This document shows positions 26,085 through 35,174 of a stretch of DNA of 64,000 nt, piece after piece. The notes below the pieces were generated by a model. The model searched no databases. It saw only the letters and a list, made by a program, of their open reading frames with translations, and was not told where the DNA came from. The DNA comes from Paralteromonas sediminis (GTDB taxonomy: Bacteria; Pseudomonadota; Gammaproteobacteria; Enterobacterales; Alteromonadaceae). Position numbers and translations under genes: made by a program. The DNA is taken from the NCBI RefSeq assembly GCF_003820355.1, contig NZ_RPOK01000003.1:227686-291685 (forward strand), read 5' to 3'. Positions within the stretch are counted from its first letter, which is position 1; each line of letters opens with the position of its first letter.

Positions 26085-26832
26085 AGTGATGATTACTGAC
26101 GATGAGCCTTTGGCGCGCGAAGCAATAAAGCTACTGCTACAGGAACAAACTGATGTAGCAGAGATTATTGAGGCTAAAGATGGAAATGATGCTCTGCAAC
26201 AATATCAAACGCATGCTCCTGACATTGTGTTTTTGGATATTCAGATGCCTGGTATCACAGGTATCGAGCTTGCCGAACAACTGCAAAAAGAGTGTGTGGT
26301 TATTTTTGTGACCGCCTATGATCAGTATGCCATTACCGCCTTTGAGTTAAACGCCATCGATTACCTGCTTAAACCCTTTAATAACAAACGCTTCTATCAG
26401 GCACTCGACAAAGCCAGGAATAAAATAAAAGAACGCGAAGTGGCCGACTATAAACAAGTTGGACAGCTAATTCGTCATATGATGGACGAGCAGGACAGGC
26501 ACTATAAATCGCGTTTGGTGATACGCGACCCAGGTCGAATTCGACTCATCGATGTCGACCAAATAAATTTTATCCTGGGCGCAGGAAACTATGCCGAAAT
26601 TCACACATTTGACGGCAATATGGTCCTGCACAGAGAAACATTGTCTACCTTGGAAAGTCAGTTAGACCCTAATATTTTTGTAAGGATCCACCGTTCAAGT
26701 ATTGTCCGTAGGAGCAGTGTTAGCGAGTTGCATCCAAATGAAAAAGGCGACTACGCCGTGCTGCTTAAGACAGGTGAATCACTGACACTTTCTAGACGAA
26801 ATAAACACAAGCTGGCAGAACTAATGAATTAG
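26077..26832 (+). CDS. LytTR-family response regulator
   Basis: The 251-residue protein has a receiver domain (1-120) with TDDEPLAREA at the acidic pocket, the phospho-acceptor Asp in IVFLDIQMPG (about residue 54) and YLLKPF with the conserved Lys. It ends in a LytTR DNA-binding domain (about 145-250) with NFILGAGNYAEIHT, RIHRSSIVRRSSV and LTLSRRNKHKL. LytTR regulators bind paired direct repeats. It is translationally coupled with the LytS-type kinase and is its clear partner. Confidence 0.93.
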   Translation: MHKVMITDDEPLAREAIKLLLQEQTDVAEIIEAKDGNDALQQYQTHAPDIVFLDIQMPGITGIELAEQLQKECVVIFVTAYDQYAITAFELNAIDYLLKPFNNKRFYQALDKARNKIKEREVADYKQVGQLIRHMMDEQDRHYKSRLVIRDPGRIRLIDVDQINFILGAGNYAEIHTFDGNMVLHRETLSTLESQLDPNIFVRIHRSSIVRRSSVSELHPNEKGDYAVLLKTGESLTLSRRNKHKLAELMN

Positions 26833-27156
26833 CGCTTTTTTATTGCCCAAATCGCTACGCTCCCCGCCAATACCAGTCATACTCATGCAGAAAAATGACT
26901 TGCAACAAAAAAAGAAGGCCAATTGCAAACGCATTGGCCTCTAAATAAAGGACTACCTGTAACAGTAGAAAGTTAATGAGTCGGGCCCTCGCTCCGACAA
27001 CAATGATTCTACGGATTCTCGTATACGATGTGAGTCGAAAGTGACCAATGTCTCGCAAGGTGTGACGAATGTGTAATTTGCCGTATTAAACGGTGAGTAA
27101 TACAAAACCTTAAGATCAACGTAATAGATTTCCAGTGGAATAATTAGGCGAATTAA
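26833..27156. other. Intergenic region with a possible minus-strand small RNA
   Basis: This 324-bp gap has no convincing protein gene. Its left part holds a terminator-like hairpin oriented to the minus strand (next entry) although no minus-strand gene is present to its right. A second short stem, GTCGG with CCGAC, occurs near 26980-27000. Both features would fit an untranslated RNA of 100-200 bases. Confidence 0.35.
26905..26942 (-). terminator. Orphan terminator-like hairpin on the minus strand
   Basis: Perfect 8-bp arms AGGCCAAT (26916-26923) and ATTGGCCT (26933-26940) with a 9-base loop. On the minus strand the stem is followed by TCTTTTTTTG, the classic intrinsic terminator. No annotated minus-strand gene feeds it. 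Confidence 0.6.
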
Positions 27157-27780
27157 ATGAAAAACCTGCTTTTACTGTTTTTGACGTTGCTGGTTAGCGG
27201 ATGCTCTGTTTTTGGAGACAATGGAGTGGAATCTGCACCTTATGAACTGCTCTTATCTGATGAAAATAGAGATATTGAAGTTCGCAATTACAAATCTATG
27301 ATTTTAGTTACTGCCGAAATGACCGATGACAGCGAGAGAAGTGCTTTTCGCAAACTGTTTAATTACATCGCTGGCAACAATCAGGGTTCCACAGAGATTG
27401 CCATGACGGCTCCCGTGTTCATAGAGGATGAACAATCAGAGGGCACTAAAATTTCAATGACAGCACCTGTGTTTATTGCTGAAAATGGCACGCAAGCTTC
27501 TATGTCTTTTGTCATGCCGGCGCACTTCACCTTGCAAACGACGCCTAAACCGAATGATCCCACGCTTAGCATTAATGAGCTAAAGGACTATAAAGTAGCA
27601 GCCATCAAATTCAGCGGCACACTAGGTGATAGCAACGTAGAAAAACACACAGAGATATTACGTGATTGGATACAAAACAATAATTTAAATGCGGTAGGCA
27701 AGCCTGTTAAGGCAGGCTATAACGGCCCGCTGACCCTGCCTTTTTTGCGTCACAACGAAGTGCTCATTGCTGTTCAATAA
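27157..27780 (+). CDS. SOUL/HBP-family lipoprotein
   Basis: The 207-residue protein has a lipoprotein signal (LLVSGC, Cys16) and a SOUL domain: YELLLSDENRDIEVRNYKSMILVTAEM at the start, RKLFNYIAGNNQG, and the doubled IAMTAPVFIEDE / ISMTAPVFIAEN motif typical of the family, with a final PFLRHNEVLIAV. Eukaryotic relatives bind heme or porphyrins; the function in bacteria is unclear. It is predicted to sit in the periplasm, membrane-anchored. The gene stands alone. Confidence 0.88.
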   Translation: MKNLLLLFLTLLVSGCSVFGDNGVESAPYELLLSDENRDIEVRNYKSMILVTAEMTDDSERSAFRKLFNYIAGNNQGSTEIAMTAPVFIEDEQSEGTKISMTAPVFIAENGTQASMSFVMPAHFTLQTTPKPNDPTLSINELKDYKVAAIKFSGTLGDSNVEKHTEILRDWIQNNNLNAVGKPVKAGYNGPLTLPFLRHNEVLIAVQ

Positions 27781-27866
27781 AGTCAATTGTTTCGTTAATA
27801 TGTGCGAAAGATCAATTTAACTATTTAGGTTAGATTGTATGTACTTAGTATGGGACATTACAGCAA

Positions 27867-29597
27867 ATGGATTTGACAGATAAACAACCTGATTTCACCA
27901 CATATTCGCTGCGCGAACTTGAAGATGCGCTCTCTCATATCAATAAAGACGCATATCCTGAGCGTGTAGAAATCATAATCCAGGAAATCGCATCAAGGGA
28001 ATCTGATTTCTCCGCTCAGGAGGATGAATTTATTCCCATTAAAGAACAACTTCACCCTAATTGGTTTATCAGGTACTGGAAAGGGCAAGTTTCACTTCCC
28101 ATGAGCTATTGGGGAGTCGGGTTGGCTACAGTTATGCTCATCTATGCAATATCTTATTTGGTCGAGCGGGGTATAGAGGCGTCAACCGATACTTGGCAGC
28201 TAGGTGCTTACATCATTGTTTTATATGTCTTTATTATAACAACAGTCGTATGGCAGTCTGTTGGACTATTTAGAACTGCAAGAAAGCATCCTCTGAGGAC
28301 AGGGGACTCAGGATGGGCAACAGTGGCTATTTTTATGCTAGGTATCGGCCTAGTAAGTTTTACTTTTGAAATGTATAGAACTGGTGTTCCCATTATAAAA
28401 GGCGGCATACAACTTCTTATTAACAATAATAAATACCCAGCAACAGAATTCAGAGTTATTAATGAAGGAAAGGATTTAGAACTTATCGGGCGCATAGAGT
28501 TGGGGTCAGACAAACGCCTAAATGAGCAACTGACAATAAACCCAAAGATAACGAGAATTCATCTGCACAGCGAAGGCGGCCGGTTGGTGGCGGCAAATAG
28601 AATGGCTGACACGATTAAACAACATAATCTGGACACCTATGTAAAAGCAGAGTGTGCGTCGGCATGCACACTCTTGTATCTTGCAGGCAGCAATAGATTA
28701 TTGGCCACCACTGGCAAGCTTAAGTTTCATGCACCAGGCTTTGGTGGATTATCAGCTCACAATGTAGAAGAACTCGGCTCCGCTTTGCAAAGTGCTTATG
28801 AAAGAACCAACATGCCGGAGTGGTTTATAAAAAAAATAATGCAAACGCCAAACGAGTCTTTATGGATTCCTACCCAAGAAGAGTTATTAAAAGCCAAGGT
28901 TGTTACTGAGATAGTCAATCCTGATGAATACCCATTGAGTGGATTGGGCCCAGAGTCAGCAATTACTGTTGAAGGTGTAGAGTCAGGTTTATTGACGCAA
29001 GATTACATGCAGGCAATGAAAGAATACGACACGGAGGCATACCAGCGAGCCGTCGAGATTAACATCAATGGCATGTTGGCTGGGAAGAGTCGAAACCAAA
29101 TTTCTAGAGAATTCCAGGATCTTCTCTACGTTGAACGACTCCCCATTTATTTGAGAATCGGTAGCGATGAAGCGGTTGTCCAATACTGGCTCTCACAAAT
29201 TGACCATATGAAGGAGTTACGAAACGACTTCCCACTAGCCTGCGCCTCATTCGCATTTCCGGGGGACATCCCCTCTGAAAAGCACTACGGCAATGAAGGA
29301 GTTATCTCAGCTGAACAAGAAGCCAAAGATCTGGCAGCCATAGAAGCACTAATTCGAAGCATTAATGCACAACCCCCAAACATAGATAAGGCCACACAAA
29401 AAGGGCTGGTAAAGGAAGTATTATCAAAATTAAAAGATAGGAACGCGGACTTTGTAAATGTTGTGGCATCCGCTAAGGATTTTGTTGATAAGCCTAGCCT
29501 TTTATGTGATGCATCCATAGCGCTTAATGAGGGATTTGTTTCTTTTGATATCAAAACAAGCGGACAACTGTTGAGAAGCTTTTCATTATTGGAGTAG
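27867..29597 (+). CDS. Membrane protein with Clp-like serine protease domain
   Basis: The 576-residue protein has a cytoplasmic N-terminus of about 70 residues and three transmembrane helices (about 78-96, 110-130, 150-170). A crotonase/ClpP-fold domain (about 185-350) follows, then a helical C-terminal tail. The protease-like signature is IHLHSEGGRLVAANRMAD, AECASACTLLYLAG with candidate nucleophile Ser265, and LKFHAPG with candidate catalytic His. This is the pattern of ATP-independent Clp-like periplasmic proteins often annotated as hypothetical. The substrate is unknown. No neighbours suggest a pathway. The tail beyond residue 360 was not recognised. Confidence 0.72.
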   Translation: MDLTDKQPDFTTYSLRELEDALSHINKDAYPERVEIIIQEIASRESDFSAQEDEFIPIKEQLHPNWFIRYWKGQVSLPMSYWGVGLATVMLIYAISYLVERGIEASTDTWQLGAYIIVLYVFIITTVVWQSVGLFRTARKHPLRTGDSGWATVAIFMLGIGLVSFTFEMYRTGVPIIKGGIQLLINNNKYPATEFRVINEGKDLELIGRIELGSDKRLNEQLTINPKITRIHLHSEGGRLVAANRMADTIKQHNLDTYVKAECASACTLLYLAGSNRLLATTGKLKFHAPGFGGLSAHNVEELGSALQSAYERTNMPEWFIKKIMQTPNESLWIPTQEELLKAKVVTEIVNPDEYPLSGLGPESAITVEGVESGLLTQDYMQAMKEYDTEAYQRAVEININGMLAGKSRNQISREFQDLLYVERLPIYLRIGSDEAVVQYWLSQIDHMKELRNDFPLACASFAFPGDIPSEKHYGNEGVISAEQEAKDLAAIEALIRSINAQPPNIDKATQKGLVKEVLSKLKDRNADFVNVVASAKDFVDKPSLLCDASIALNEGFVSFDIKTSGQLLRSFSLLE

Positions 29598-29657
29598 ATT
29601 GTTAAAGACCTACCCAAAGAAACGTCGCTTTCACAATCGAAAGCGACATTTAGCGCA

Positions 29658-30500
29658 TCACTCAGCCATTGCCTGTTGCTGAAAAATAGCATCCGGTAAT
29701 TTAAATGTAATTGCCGTTAGTACCAGTACCAGCTGAAAGTAGAGAGATTGAATAATCAATTTGTACTCGATTAAGCCGCTACCCTGTACCCACATCATTA
29801 ATGTTATCTGAAAAAGTGCCAAGGCAAGCACCAGCAAGTTTATTTTCATAGCACGCTTCTTAAAACGTTCTTTGTGCTCGGGTAAAGAGAAATTAACCGA
29901 CTTATTATCTCTGTAAATCACATAAAGTATCGCAGCAAAAAACGCGTTCAGAATAAGCTGCCCAAGCAAATTATAATAGCCCGCGAAGCCCTCAAAAGGA
30001 TGTTGTGAAAAGTACACTACACTGGCTGTATAGGTGATATTAGCTACGCCAACCAACGCTAGGAGAGGGCGAGATAAATAAGTTTTCCAGCTGTTATTGT
30101 CCAAAGCCGCGTAGCGCTTTCCTCCCGCCTTTTCTTTGTATAAATTCAACAACTTTTTGTGTAGGCCCATAATAACCAGCAACGGGACCATGGCTATCAA
30201 GAATAGCAACATCAAACCGGTTTGATTGTCCCAATTTAGTAACTCAGTCTTTTTTACAAAGGCCGTAAGTACAATGATCATGGTAAACCCAAATGCGAAA
30301 CCAACAGACGTCCAGTACATCATGGCCGCCTTTGACTGAAACTGCTTCACCTCAACGCTGTCAACATCTTCCAGATGCGCCCTACACTGTTGAGTTTGAT
30401 GAGAGAAGTGCCTAAACGTAAAAATGGGAACCACGACTAACGTGATAAATATTTGTATAAACATCATGATGTAATTGGTTTGCGAGAGCCAGTTTTCCAT
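29658..30500 (-). CDS. Multi-pass membrane protein in a GntR operon
   Basis: From ATG at 30500 (AAGGAAA upstream) the protein has 280 residues and about six to seven transmembrane helices. The open frame upstream belongs to the overlapping GntR reading region and is not used. No catalytic or binding motif was recognised, and it lacks ABC signature motifs. It starts 10 bp after the GntR gene stop, so the two are one operon; YtrA-type regulators usually control such adjacent membrane transport genes. Function remains open. Confidence 0.75.
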   Translation of the reverse strand: MENWLSQTNYIMMFIQIFITLVVVPIFTFRHFSHQTQQCRAHLEDVDSVEVKQFQSKAAMMYWTSVGFAFGFTMIIVLTAFVKKTELLNWDNQTGLMLLFLIAMVPLLVIMGLHKKLLNLYKEKAGGKRYAALDNNSWKTYLSRPLLALVGVANITYTASVVYFSQHPFEGFAGYYNLLGQLILNAFFAAILYVIYRDNKSVNFSLPEHKERFKKRAMKINLLVLALALFQITLMMWVQGSGLIEYKLIIQSLYFQLVLVLTAITFKLPDAIFQQQAMAE

Positions 30501-30510
30501 TTGTTTTTCC

Positions 30511-30888
30511 TTAATTGGTCTGCGTAGAAAGTGCTTTTTTAAAAGCGATTCTAATTTCTGAGTCAGTCGCGCCAGCATCTCGCAACTTGTTGATTGTTTC
30601 TTGTAGCTGATCATCCAGCCACTCGTGGATGTCACTAGACAGATTTTGCAGGGCATCAGGATGCACAAACGTTCCTCGGTAGCCCTTTGTTTCTATAACC
30701 TTGTCTCGTTCCAGTAATCGAAACGCTTTTGTCACTGTTTTCGCATTCAAGTCCAACTCTGACGACAACTTGCGAATAGATGGCAAGGGATCGCTTGGCT
30801 TGAGTAAACCCTTTTGAATGGCCAGCTTGATTTGATTGATCAACTGATTAAACAGGGGTTCGGGTGAGTCGAGATCGATTGTAATCAT
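30511..30888 (-). CDS. GntR/YtrA-family transcriptional regulator
   Basis: From ATG at 30888 the protein has 125 residues, the usual size of the YtrA subfamily. The winged helix shows PLFNQLINQIKLAIQKGLLKPSDPLPSIRKLSSELDLNAKTVTKAFRLLERDKVIETKGYRGTFV, followed by a short helical tail rather than a full effector domain. Family members repress their own operon together with adjacent membrane proteins. An inverted repeat 27 bp upstream is a likely operator. Longer starts exist in frame, but the family begins near MITIDLDSPEPLF. Confidence 0.88.
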   Translation of the reverse strand: MITIDLDSPEPLFNQLINQIKLAIQKGLLKPSDPLPSIRKLSSELDLNAKTVTKAFRLLERDKVIETKGYRGTFVHPDALQNLSSDIHEWLDDQLQETINKLRDAGATDSEIRIAFKKALSTQTN

Positions 30889-30914
30889 GTCTATTCCATT
30901 TAAACCCAAATTAA

Positions 30915-30939
30915 CCATGTGTACCACCACCACACATGG
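30915..30939. promoter_or_regulatory. Candidate GntR operator
   Basis: Perfect 8-bp arms CCATGTGT (30915-30922) and ACACATGG (30932-30939) separated by 9 bases, just upstream of the YtrA-type gene. The spacing and GTGT/ACAC ends suit a YtrA-type operator (inference). Confidence 0.5.
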
Positions 30940-31101
30940 AACATGTTAGTAGAAAAAAAACTAAGTGCAAGAATTTTTTCGTTTCCATGCGATCTCTATG
31001 TCACCCTATTCAGCAAAAATTGGCTTCGGGTGTAGGTTTTTTTCTATACTCAAATTTAATCTGGCGTTGGGTGCTAAGTAGTATCTACTCGAGGGTATAG
31101 C

Positions 31102-31989
31102 ATGTCTGAACAAAGCATAAGTGACTGGTTAGCAAAGGTAACGGAAGTGATGAGCAAAGACTTGTTCACGCTGTTTGACTATCAGTTTAATCTGTTTGAG
31201 CTAATTCTCGTGCCCGTCATTCTGCTAATTGGGCTATATATCATTCGTTTACTTGGGCGTTTTCTTGCGGAGCGCTTAGCGGGCAGTGGCGTCAATCCCG
31301 ACTCAGTGTTGCTCATACGAAGAGTATTTTATGTTATTGCGCTGTTGATACTCTTTGTCACTGCTTTGGAAATCCTCAATATTCCGATCACTGCGTTTGC
31401 CTTTTTATCTGGAGCGGTCGCTATTGGTGTTGGTTTTGGGGCACAAAATGTAATCAACAACTTTATTAGTGGTTGGATTTTGATGTGGGAAAAACCCATC
31501 AAGATAGGTGACTTTCTTGAGGTCGATGACGCTCGGGGAACAGTCGAAACAATTAACACCCGTTCAACCCGAATTCGCCGTGTTGATGGTGTTCACCTTT
31601 TGGTACCCAACAGTAAGTTGTTGGAAAATACTGTAGTAAATTGGACCCACATGGATCGCAAAGCGCGCACCTCTGTGAGGATTGGCGTTGCTTATGGTTC
31701 GCCTTGCAAAAAAGTGGCGGCGCTGATCAAACAGGCTGTCGATGACCAAAGCGAAATACAACATTCGCCAGAGCCGATAGTTATTTTTGATGACTTTGGC
31801 GACAACGCACTCATTTTCGAAGTGTATTTTTGGGTCAATGCGTCGGTAGAGCGTGATCTTCGGCTTATTCGCAGTAACGTCCGTTTCAGAATTGATGAAT
31901 TGTTTGCCCAACATGCCATTGTCATTGCTTTTCCGCAGCGTGATCTGCATTTGGATGGCAAACTGGAAATCAGCCGCCACCGGGACTAG
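31102..31989 (+). CDS. MscS-family mechanosensitive channel
   Basis: The 295-residue protein has three transmembrane helices (about 27-47, 70-92, 97-120). The third is the pore helix with ISAFAFLSGAVAIGVGFGAQNVINNFISG, where the Ala/Gly packing is typical of MscS. The cytoplasmic beta domain has GDFLEVDDARGTVETINTRSTRIRRVDGVHLLVPNSKLL. These channels open when membrane tension rises and release solutes during hypo-osmotic shock. Length is near that of E. coli MscS. A GAGGGTATAGC site precedes the ATG. Confidence 0.93.
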   Translation: MSEQSISDWLAKVTEVMSKDLFTLFDYQFNLFELILVPVILLIGLYIIRLLGRFLAERLAGSGVNPDSVLLIRRVFYVIALLILFVTALEILNIPITAFAFLSGAVAIGVGFGAQNVINNFISGWILMWEKPIKIGDFLEVDDARGTVETINTRSTRIRRVDGVHLLVPNSKLLENTVVNWTHMDRKARTSVRIGVAYGSPCKKVAALIKQAVDDQSEIQHSPEPIVIFDDFGDNALIFEVYFWVNASVERDLRLIRSNVRFRIDELFAQHAIVIAFPQRDLHLDGKLEISRHRD

Positions 31990-32074
31990 TCATTTTTTGC
32001 AATAGCCACAATTAGTGATACTTTAGCTATATATTGGCAAGGAAGAGGAAAGCGATTCTCCGCTTTCAACAAAT

Positions 32075-32893
32075 ATGAATAGCATTGCGCCGACTAGCTT
32101 AGAAAGCTCTCCCCAACATTGTAAAAATTGCGGTGACGTAGTCACAAAAACGTTTTGCCCTGACTGCGGACAACGCAACCGAGCTGAACGCTTGTCATTA
32201 AAAGCCATTCTGGTTGATATTCCCTCACAATGGCTCAGTTTGGACAAAGGCTTTTTCTACACTTTTTTGCTCCAATTCAAAGCCCCCGGACAGGTGGCCC
32301 GGCGCTACGTTCAAGGTGAAAGAATAAAATTCACTAGCCCATTAACTTACTATTTGATTGGCGCAGCTGTGCAGTTGTTAATGCTGTTTTTCTCAGCTGA
32401 ACAACTCAAAAGCGAATTGATAAGCAAGTTGTCGTCTTCTACTGAGCAACTCGCACAGTTGCAGCAAATATACGGGGATAATGCAGCAAATATATATGCC
32501 GATGTATACATTAGTGTGATCAATCAAGGCTATACCTACTTAGGCTTTGTATTTTTGTGCCTGCCTTTTGCTTTTATGGTATGGGCTTTTTCACGGCGCC
32601 ATCGTGCTGCATACAACGGCGCTGAAACCTTAATCTTTTCGTTTTATACAATGGGGCATTTTGTGATGACCACTGGGTTGATGGGCTTCATTACTGTGCG
32701 CTACTTCTATACTTACCACGCGCCTTTATCACTGGTGTTCTATTTGGTTTATTGTCTAATCTCAACAAGAGGCTTTTATACTAAACAACAACACAGCGTA
32801 ATTGCGTCAATATTGGCACTTGTGTTTGCTTTTGTCTTATTTATGGTGACTCTTTTAATTGCGACTAGTATTGCTATGAAGAGCGCCATTTAA
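32075..32893 (+). CDS. DUF3667 membrane protein with N-terminal zinc ribbon
   Basis: The 272-residue protein opens with a zinc ribbon: HCKNCGDVV (CxxC) and FCPDCGQRNRAERL (CxxC) within residues 10-35. The DUF3667 segment follows (LSLKAILVDIPSQWLSLDKGFFYTFLLQFKAPGQVARRYVQGERIKFTSPLTYYLI), then four to five transmembrane helices. The function of the family is unknown. It is convergent with the end of the S10 operon and shares its terminator. Confidence 0.85.
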   Translation: MNSIAPTSLESSPQHCKNCGDVVTKTFCPDCGQRNRAERLSLKAILVDIPSQWLSLDKGFFYTFLLQFKAPGQVARRYVQGERIKFTSPLTYYLIGAAVQLLMLFFSAEQLKSELISKLSSSTEQLAQLQQIYGDNAANIYADVYISVINQGYTYLGFVFLCLPFAFMVWAFSRRHRAAYNGAETLIFSFYTMGHFVMTTGLMGFITVRYFYTYHAPLSLVFYLVYCLISTRGFYTKQQHSVIASILALVFAFVLFMVTLLIATSIAMKSAI

Positions 32894-32897
32894 AATA

Positions 32898-32938
32898 CGT
32901 AAAAAAAAGCCCCGGTTTTTTAACCAGGGCTTTTTATT
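32898..32938. terminator. Bidirectional terminator at the end of the S10 operon
   Basis: Near-perfect stem AGCCCCGGTT with AACCAGGGCT (one mismatch) flanked by A8 on the left and T5 on the right. It serves the convergent DUF3667 gene and rpsQ, so the ribosomal operon ends here. Confidence 0.85.
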
Positions 32939-32961
32939 CTTTCGACGTTAAAAAGGGCTAA

Positions 32962-33219
32962 TTACTCAGCCGCTTTCTCTACAACATCAACCAATTTCCA
33001 AGTCTTAGACTTAGACATTGGGCGGCACTCAGTCAAGGTAACTACGTCACCTTCGTTGCACACGTTGCTCTCGTCGTGAGCGTGTAGTTTAGTAGAACGT
33101 TTGATGAACTTCCCGTAAATGGGGTGCTTAACAAAACGCTCGATAACAACAGTGATGGTTTTATCCATTTTGTTGCTCACCACACGACCCTGTACTGTAC
33201 GAATTTGTTGTTCAGTCAT
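32962..33219 (-). CDS. rpsQ: 30S ribosomal protein S17
   Basis: The 85-residue OB-fold protein reads [46 protein letters not shown], as in bacterial S17, which binds 16S rRNA early in assembly. It is the last gene of the S10 operon, as in E. coli. The spc operon normally comes next with rplN, but here a terminator and an opposing gene follow. Start overlaps the rpmC stop by 1 base. Confidence 0.98.
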   Translation of the reverse strand: MTEQQIRTVQGRVVSNKMDKTITVVIERFVKHPIYGKFIKRSTKLHAHDESNVCNEGDVVTLTECRPMSKSKTWKLVDVVEKAAE

Positions 33220-33410
33220 TAGCTAGCTGCCTTTTCAGTCAGTATGGTTTTAACACGCGCGATGCTGCGACGCACTTTTTTCAACTGGTCAGTTTTTTCA
33301 AGCTGGCCAGTTGTGTGCTGCATGCGCAAGTTGAACTGTTCGCGAAGCAGGTTTAACAACTCTGCGTTCAATTCTTCAACGCTTTTTTCTTTCAGTTCAG
33401 CTGCTTTCAT
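33219..33410 (-). CDS. rpmC: 50S ribosomal protein L29
   Basis: The 63-residue, two-helix protein has [31 protein letters not shown] and a C-terminal [15 protein letters not shown]. It binds near the polypeptide exit tunnel with L23 and helps dock chaperones and SRP. Coupled by 1-base overlaps to rplP and rpsQ. Usual length. Confidence 0.97.
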   Translation of the reverse strand: MKAAELKEKSVEELNAELLNLLREQFNLRMQHTTGQLEKTDQLKKVRRSIARVKTILTEKAAS

Positions 33411-33823
33411 TACATCACCGTCCGAGTTACAAAGGTTGTCTTAAATGGCAACTTCGCAGCTGCCAACTCAAACGCTTCGCGAGCCAAATTTTCTGGAACA
33501 CCTTCCATTTCGTAAAGCATGCGGCCTGGCTGAATCTGGCAAACCCAGTATTCAACGTTACCTTTACCTTTACCTTGACGAACCTCAAGAGGCTTCTCGG
33601 TAATTGGCTTGTCAGGGAAAACTCGAATCCAAATTTTACCTTGACGCTTTACGTGACGAGTCATGGCACGACGTGCGGCTTCGATTTGACGCGCAGTCAT
33701 ACGACCGCGGCCAGTAGCCTTAAGGCCGTAAGTACCGAAGCTTACTTTGCTACCCGCAACTGCCATGCCGCGGTTGCGGCCTTTGTGCATTTTGCGGAAT
33801 TTCATACGCTTAGGTTGTAACAT
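33410..33823 (-). CDS. rplP: 50S ribosomal protein L16
   Basis: The 137-residue protein begins [19 protein letters not shown] and contains [34 protein letters not shown], the family signature. L16 lies near the peptidyl-transferase centre and the A site. Spacing to rpsC is 2 bp. Confidence 0.98.
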   Translation of the reverse strand: MLQPKRMKFRKMHKGRNRGMAVAGSKVSFGTYGLKATGRGRMTARQIEAARRAMTRHVKRQGKIWIRVFPDKPITEKPLEVRQGKGKGNVEYWVCQIQPGRMLYEMEGVPENLAREAFELAAAKLPFKTTFVTRTVM

Positions 33824-33825
33824 GA

Positions 33826-34530
33826 TTAGCCCTCTCGCTTAGCGTTGCGGCCTTTCTTCTTAGGCTGTGCAGGAGCTGGCTGCTCTTGCTGTAGTGGCAA
33901 GCCACCTAATACTTCGCCTTTGAAGATCCAAACTTTAACACCAATGATACCGTATTGGGTCAATGCTTCAGAGGTTGCATAATCGATGTCAGCACGGAAA
34001 GTGTGTAGTGGTACACGACCTTCACGGTACCATTCAGAACGTGCAATTTCTGCACCGCCCAAACGGCCGCTAACTTCAACTTTGATACCTTTAGCACCAA
34101 TACGCATAGCGTTTTGTACCGCACGCTTCATTGCGCGACGGAACATAACACGGCGCTCAAGCTGGCTTGAAATGCCGTCTGCAACCAATTGAGCGTCTAG
34201 CTCTGGCTTGCGGACTTCAGCAATGTTGATCTGAGCTGGCACACCGGCCATCTTAGATACGTGATTGCGTAGCTTTTCAACGTCTTCACCTTTTTTACCG
34301 ATAACCACACCAGGGCGTGCAGTGTGAATAGTCACACGGATGCTCTTAGCAGGGCGCTCGATAACAATTTTAGAAAGAGACGCATTTTTAAGTTGTTTAG
34401 TAAGATACTGACGAACTTCATGATCGTTATAAAGGTTGTCAGCATAATCTGCAGTATTAGCGTACCAGGTAGATGTCCATGGTTTGCTGATACCCAGGCG
34501 TATGCCCGTAGGATGTACCTTCTGTCCCAT
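33826..34530 (-). CDS. rpsC: 30S ribosomal protein S3
   Basis: The 234-residue protein has [16 protein letters not shown] at the start, a KH domain with [15 protein letters not shown], and the C-terminal domain [27 protein letters not shown]3 lines the mRNA entry channel and helps mRNA unwinding. The Lys/Arg-rich tail ([13 protein letters not shown]) is normal for gammaproteobacteria. Confidence 0.98.
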   Translation of the reverse strand: MGQKVHPTGIRLGISKPWTSTWYANTADYADNLYNDHEVRQYLTKQLKNASLSKIVIERPAKSIRVTIHTARPGVVIGKKGEDVEKLRNHVSKMAGVPAQINIAEVRKPELDAQLVADGISSQLERRVMFRRAMKRAVQNAMRIGAKGIKVEVSGRLGGAEIARSEWYREGRVPLHTFRADIDYATSEALTQYGIIGVKVWIFKGEVLGGLPLQQEQPAPAQPKKKGRNAKREG

Positions 34531-34539
34531 TATCTACTC

Positions 34540-34872
34540 CTAGTTATCTGCTACAACTACAGTGATGTGGCTGCTACGCTTGAAGATACGATCAGCACGG
34601 CCTTTAGCACGTGTCTTGATACGCTTCATTGTAGGGCCTTCATCAACATAGATTTTGGCAACGCGTAACTCGTCGATGTCAGCGCCTTCGTTGTGCTCTG
34701 CATTTGCAATGGCAGACTCTAGAACTTTCTTCACTAGAGTGGCACTTTTCTTAGGGCTGTACGTTAAAACCTCAAGGGCTTTTTCGACGTGTAGACCGCG
34801 AATTTGATCTGCTACCAAACGCGCTTTTTGAGCAGACGTACGAGCAAAACGGTGTTTAGCTAAAGCTTCCAT
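34540..34872 (-). CDS. rplV: 50S ribosomal protein L22
   Basis: The 110-residue protein reads [26 protein letters not shown], with the long tunnel-lining hairpin [22 protein letters not shown]22 contacts all 23S domains and narrows the exit tunnel. It is a known site of macrolide resistance changes, but the hairpin sequence here looks standard. Confidence 0.98.
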   Translation of the reverse strand: MEALAKHRFARTSAQKARLVADQIRGLHVEKALEVLTYSPKKSATLVKKVLESAIANAEHNEGADIDELRVAKIYVDEGPTMKRIKTRAKGRADRIFKRSSHITVVVADN

Positions 34873-34883
34873 TTTCCTACCTC

Positions 34884-35159
34884 TTAACGTTTGCTTTTCT
34901 TATCAGCGACGTGGCCGCGATAAGTGCGTGTTGGAGCAAATTCGCCCAATTTATGGCCGACCATTTCGTCAGAAACGAATACTGGAACGTGCTGGCGACC
35001 GTTATGGACTGCAATGGTCAACCCAATCATATCTGGGATGATCATAGAACGACGAGACCAAGTTTTAATTGGCTTCTTGTCGCCTTTTTCCACTGCAGCC
35101 TCTACCTTCTTCAGCAAGTGCAGGTCAATAAATGGACCTTTCTTGAGAGAACGTGGCAT
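34884..35159 (-). CDS. rpsS: 30S ribosomal protein S19
   Basis: The 91-residue protein begins [19 protein letters not shown] and has the family core [29 protein letters not shown] and [17 protein letters not shown]19 sits in the 30S head and contacts S13. Length is normal. Confidence 0.98.
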   Translation of the reverse strand: MPRSLKKGPFIDLHLLKKVEAAVEKGDKKPIKTWSRRSMIIPDMIGLTIAVHNGRQHVPVFVSDEMVGHKLGEFAPTRTYRGHVADKKSKR

Positions 35160-35174
35160 GGTGAATCCTCGCTT

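Noticed and set aside
26855-27058. 67-residue minus-strand frame upstream of the SOUL gene
   Set aside because: It runs through the terminator-like hairpin and has no plausible start site, so an RNA explanation is better.
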